A stretch of DNA of 6,458 bases from Zoogloeaceae bacterium (GTDB taxonomy: Bacteria > Pseudomonadota > Gammaproteobacteria > Burkholderiales > Rhodocyclaceae): assembly GCA_031267345.1 (NCBI GenBank), contig JAIRZG010000043.1, forward strand, positions 1 through 6,458, given 5' to 3'. Below are positions 6,181-6,458 of this stretch, piece by piece. The position numbers were made by a program, and so were the translations under genes. Within the stretch, counting starts at the first letter, position 1. Each line of letters starts with the position of its first letter. The notes beneath the pieces are model-generated. The model was not told the DNA's origin and made no database searches. It was given only the letters and a program-made list of their open reading frames with translations.

Positions 6181-6338
6181 GCATTAGACGTTTAGTCCCT
6201 GCATTTGATGGCACAATTATCCAACAGTTGGAAGAAGGCGTTATGGGACAAGTATTACACGGCTGCGCCCGCACGACAGAGGCAGTGCGTCGAGCGATAC
6301 AACAGAGTCAGGCGAGCCTGAGCCAGCTGGCGTCTTAG
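6181..6338 (+). mobile_element. IS481-family insertion sequence, left part only
   Basis: The transposase start at 6243 identifies the element. Upstream, GTTTAGTCCCTGCATTTG (6190-6207) looks like its left terminal repeat. Its reverse complement, CAAATGCAGGGACTAAAC, resembles the sequence encoding the last residues (MPGLN) of these transposases, so the two ends would be inverted copies. The element therefore begins within about 10 bases of the yqjK stop codon (6177-6179). Exact tips cannot be fixed because the right end is not in the window. It breaks off near 6334-6341, where another element begins. Confidence 0.55.
6243..6338 (+). pseudogene. IS481-family transposase, N-terminal 31 codons, interrupted
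   Basis: The ORF reads MGQVLHGCARTTEAVRRAI, then QQSQASLSQLAS, then TAG. This matches the N-terminal helix-turn-helix of IS481-family transposases, which normally continue RYGIN-x-KTVAKW after this point. Here the homology stops abruptly at LAS, and the stop codon comes from foreign sequence. Full-length relatives are over 300 residues, so the DDE catalytic core is missing or displaced beyond the window. AGAAGG lies five bases before ATG, so a 31-residue DNA-binding stub could still be translated. If the second half lies beyond the inserted element, this is one gene split by an insertion. Confidence 0.75.
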
Positions 6339-6341
6339 GAC

Positions 6342-6458
6342 TTATCCGTAAATAGCTTGTGCTATTTTGCCGAATGGTTCATGCTGCGGTTGTTGGATAA
6401 CGATGAGGCAGTTGAGCATGAAGCGCATGGCAAGCTGGGAGGTATCGGATGCTTTTTG
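6342..6458 (-). CDS. C-terminal 38 codons of an unidentified ORF, probably a transposase
   Basis: On the minus strand the frame is open from the window edge to TAA at 6344-6342. It reads DTSQLAMRFMLNCLIVIQQP, then QHEPFGKIAQAIYG. It has a hydrophobic helix and ends at the element border. I do not recognise the family. The transposase call rests on position alone: a frame finishing within a few bases of an insertion junction. The exact antisense frame on the plus strand is also open across these bases, so the coding strand is not certain. Confidence 0.35.
   Translation of the reverse strand, partial: QKASDTSQLAMRFMLNCLIVIQQPQHEPFGKIAQAIYG
6350..6367. repeat. Perfect 7-bp hairpin just inside the element end
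   Basis: AAATAGC (6350-6356) and GCTATTT (6361-6367) are perfect inverted copies around the loop TTGT. They lie 10-30 bases from the presumed tip. Subterminal hairpins occur in some insertion sequences as transposase-recognition or transcription-blocking elements; which applies here is unknown. Confidence 0.5.

Larger units (their letters stand above)
6339..6458 (-). mobile_element. End of an unidentified element inserted in the IS481 transposase
   Basis: The sequence changes from IS481 transposase to something unrelated between about 6334 and 6341, beginning GGACTTATCCGTAAATAGC. A minus-strand frame stops only three bases inside this junction, the compact layout typical of an insertion sequence with its transposase ending at the tip. 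A hairpin lies just inside (6350-6367). I cannot assign the family, and the far end is outside the window. Confidence 0.45.

Overview
This is a GC-rich window with dense, long bacterial genes and short intergenic gaps. It looks like a chromosomal segment of a free-living beta- or gammaproteobacterium. Three things point there: the yqjD-yqjE-yqjK gene order, a DUF3334 protein, and a polyhydroxybutyrate (PHB) depolymerase near a single-chain methylmalonyl-CoA mutase. I cannot name a genus. The segment is bounded by insertion-sequence (IS) debris on both sides, so it is core-like DNA in an IS-rich genome.

Layout. Bases 1-111 are the right end of an IS5-family element with the last 33 codons of its transposase. 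It sits inside a small minus-strand reading frame (from 153) that it appears to have interrupted. Bases 188-4947 hold three large minus-strand genes. In transcription order they are a DUF3334 protein with a CheC/CheX-like signature (4947-4249), an exported PHB-depolymerase-type esterase with a C-terminal fibronectin III domain (4218-2560), and methylmalonyl-CoA mutase (2338-188). The first two are 30 bases apart and probably co-transcribed. The mutase follows a 221-base gap with a strong hairpin and a possible promoter of its own.

A divergent intergenic region (4948-5158) separates these from three plus-strand genes, yqjD-yqjE-yqjK (5159-6179). They are tightly packed (3-base gap, then 20-base overlap) and encode small membrane proteins. 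Immediately after yqjK begins an IS481-family element. Its transposase is cut after 31 codons by a second, unidentified element whose end lies near 6339 and whose last gene runs leftward to a stop at 6342.

Functional picture. The mutase links propionyl-CoA and succinyl-CoA pools, and the depolymerase releases hydroxyacids from PHB-type polyesters. Both fit a polyester or short-chain acyl metabolism, but the depolymerase is predicted to be exported, so a direct metabolic partnership is inference. The yqjDEK genes form a separate unit associated with the inner membrane. I see no CRISPR array, tRNA, rRNA or clearly novel multigene system. The best leads are the DUF3334-depolymerase pairing, the interrupted gene behind the mutase, and the nested IS junction at the right edge.
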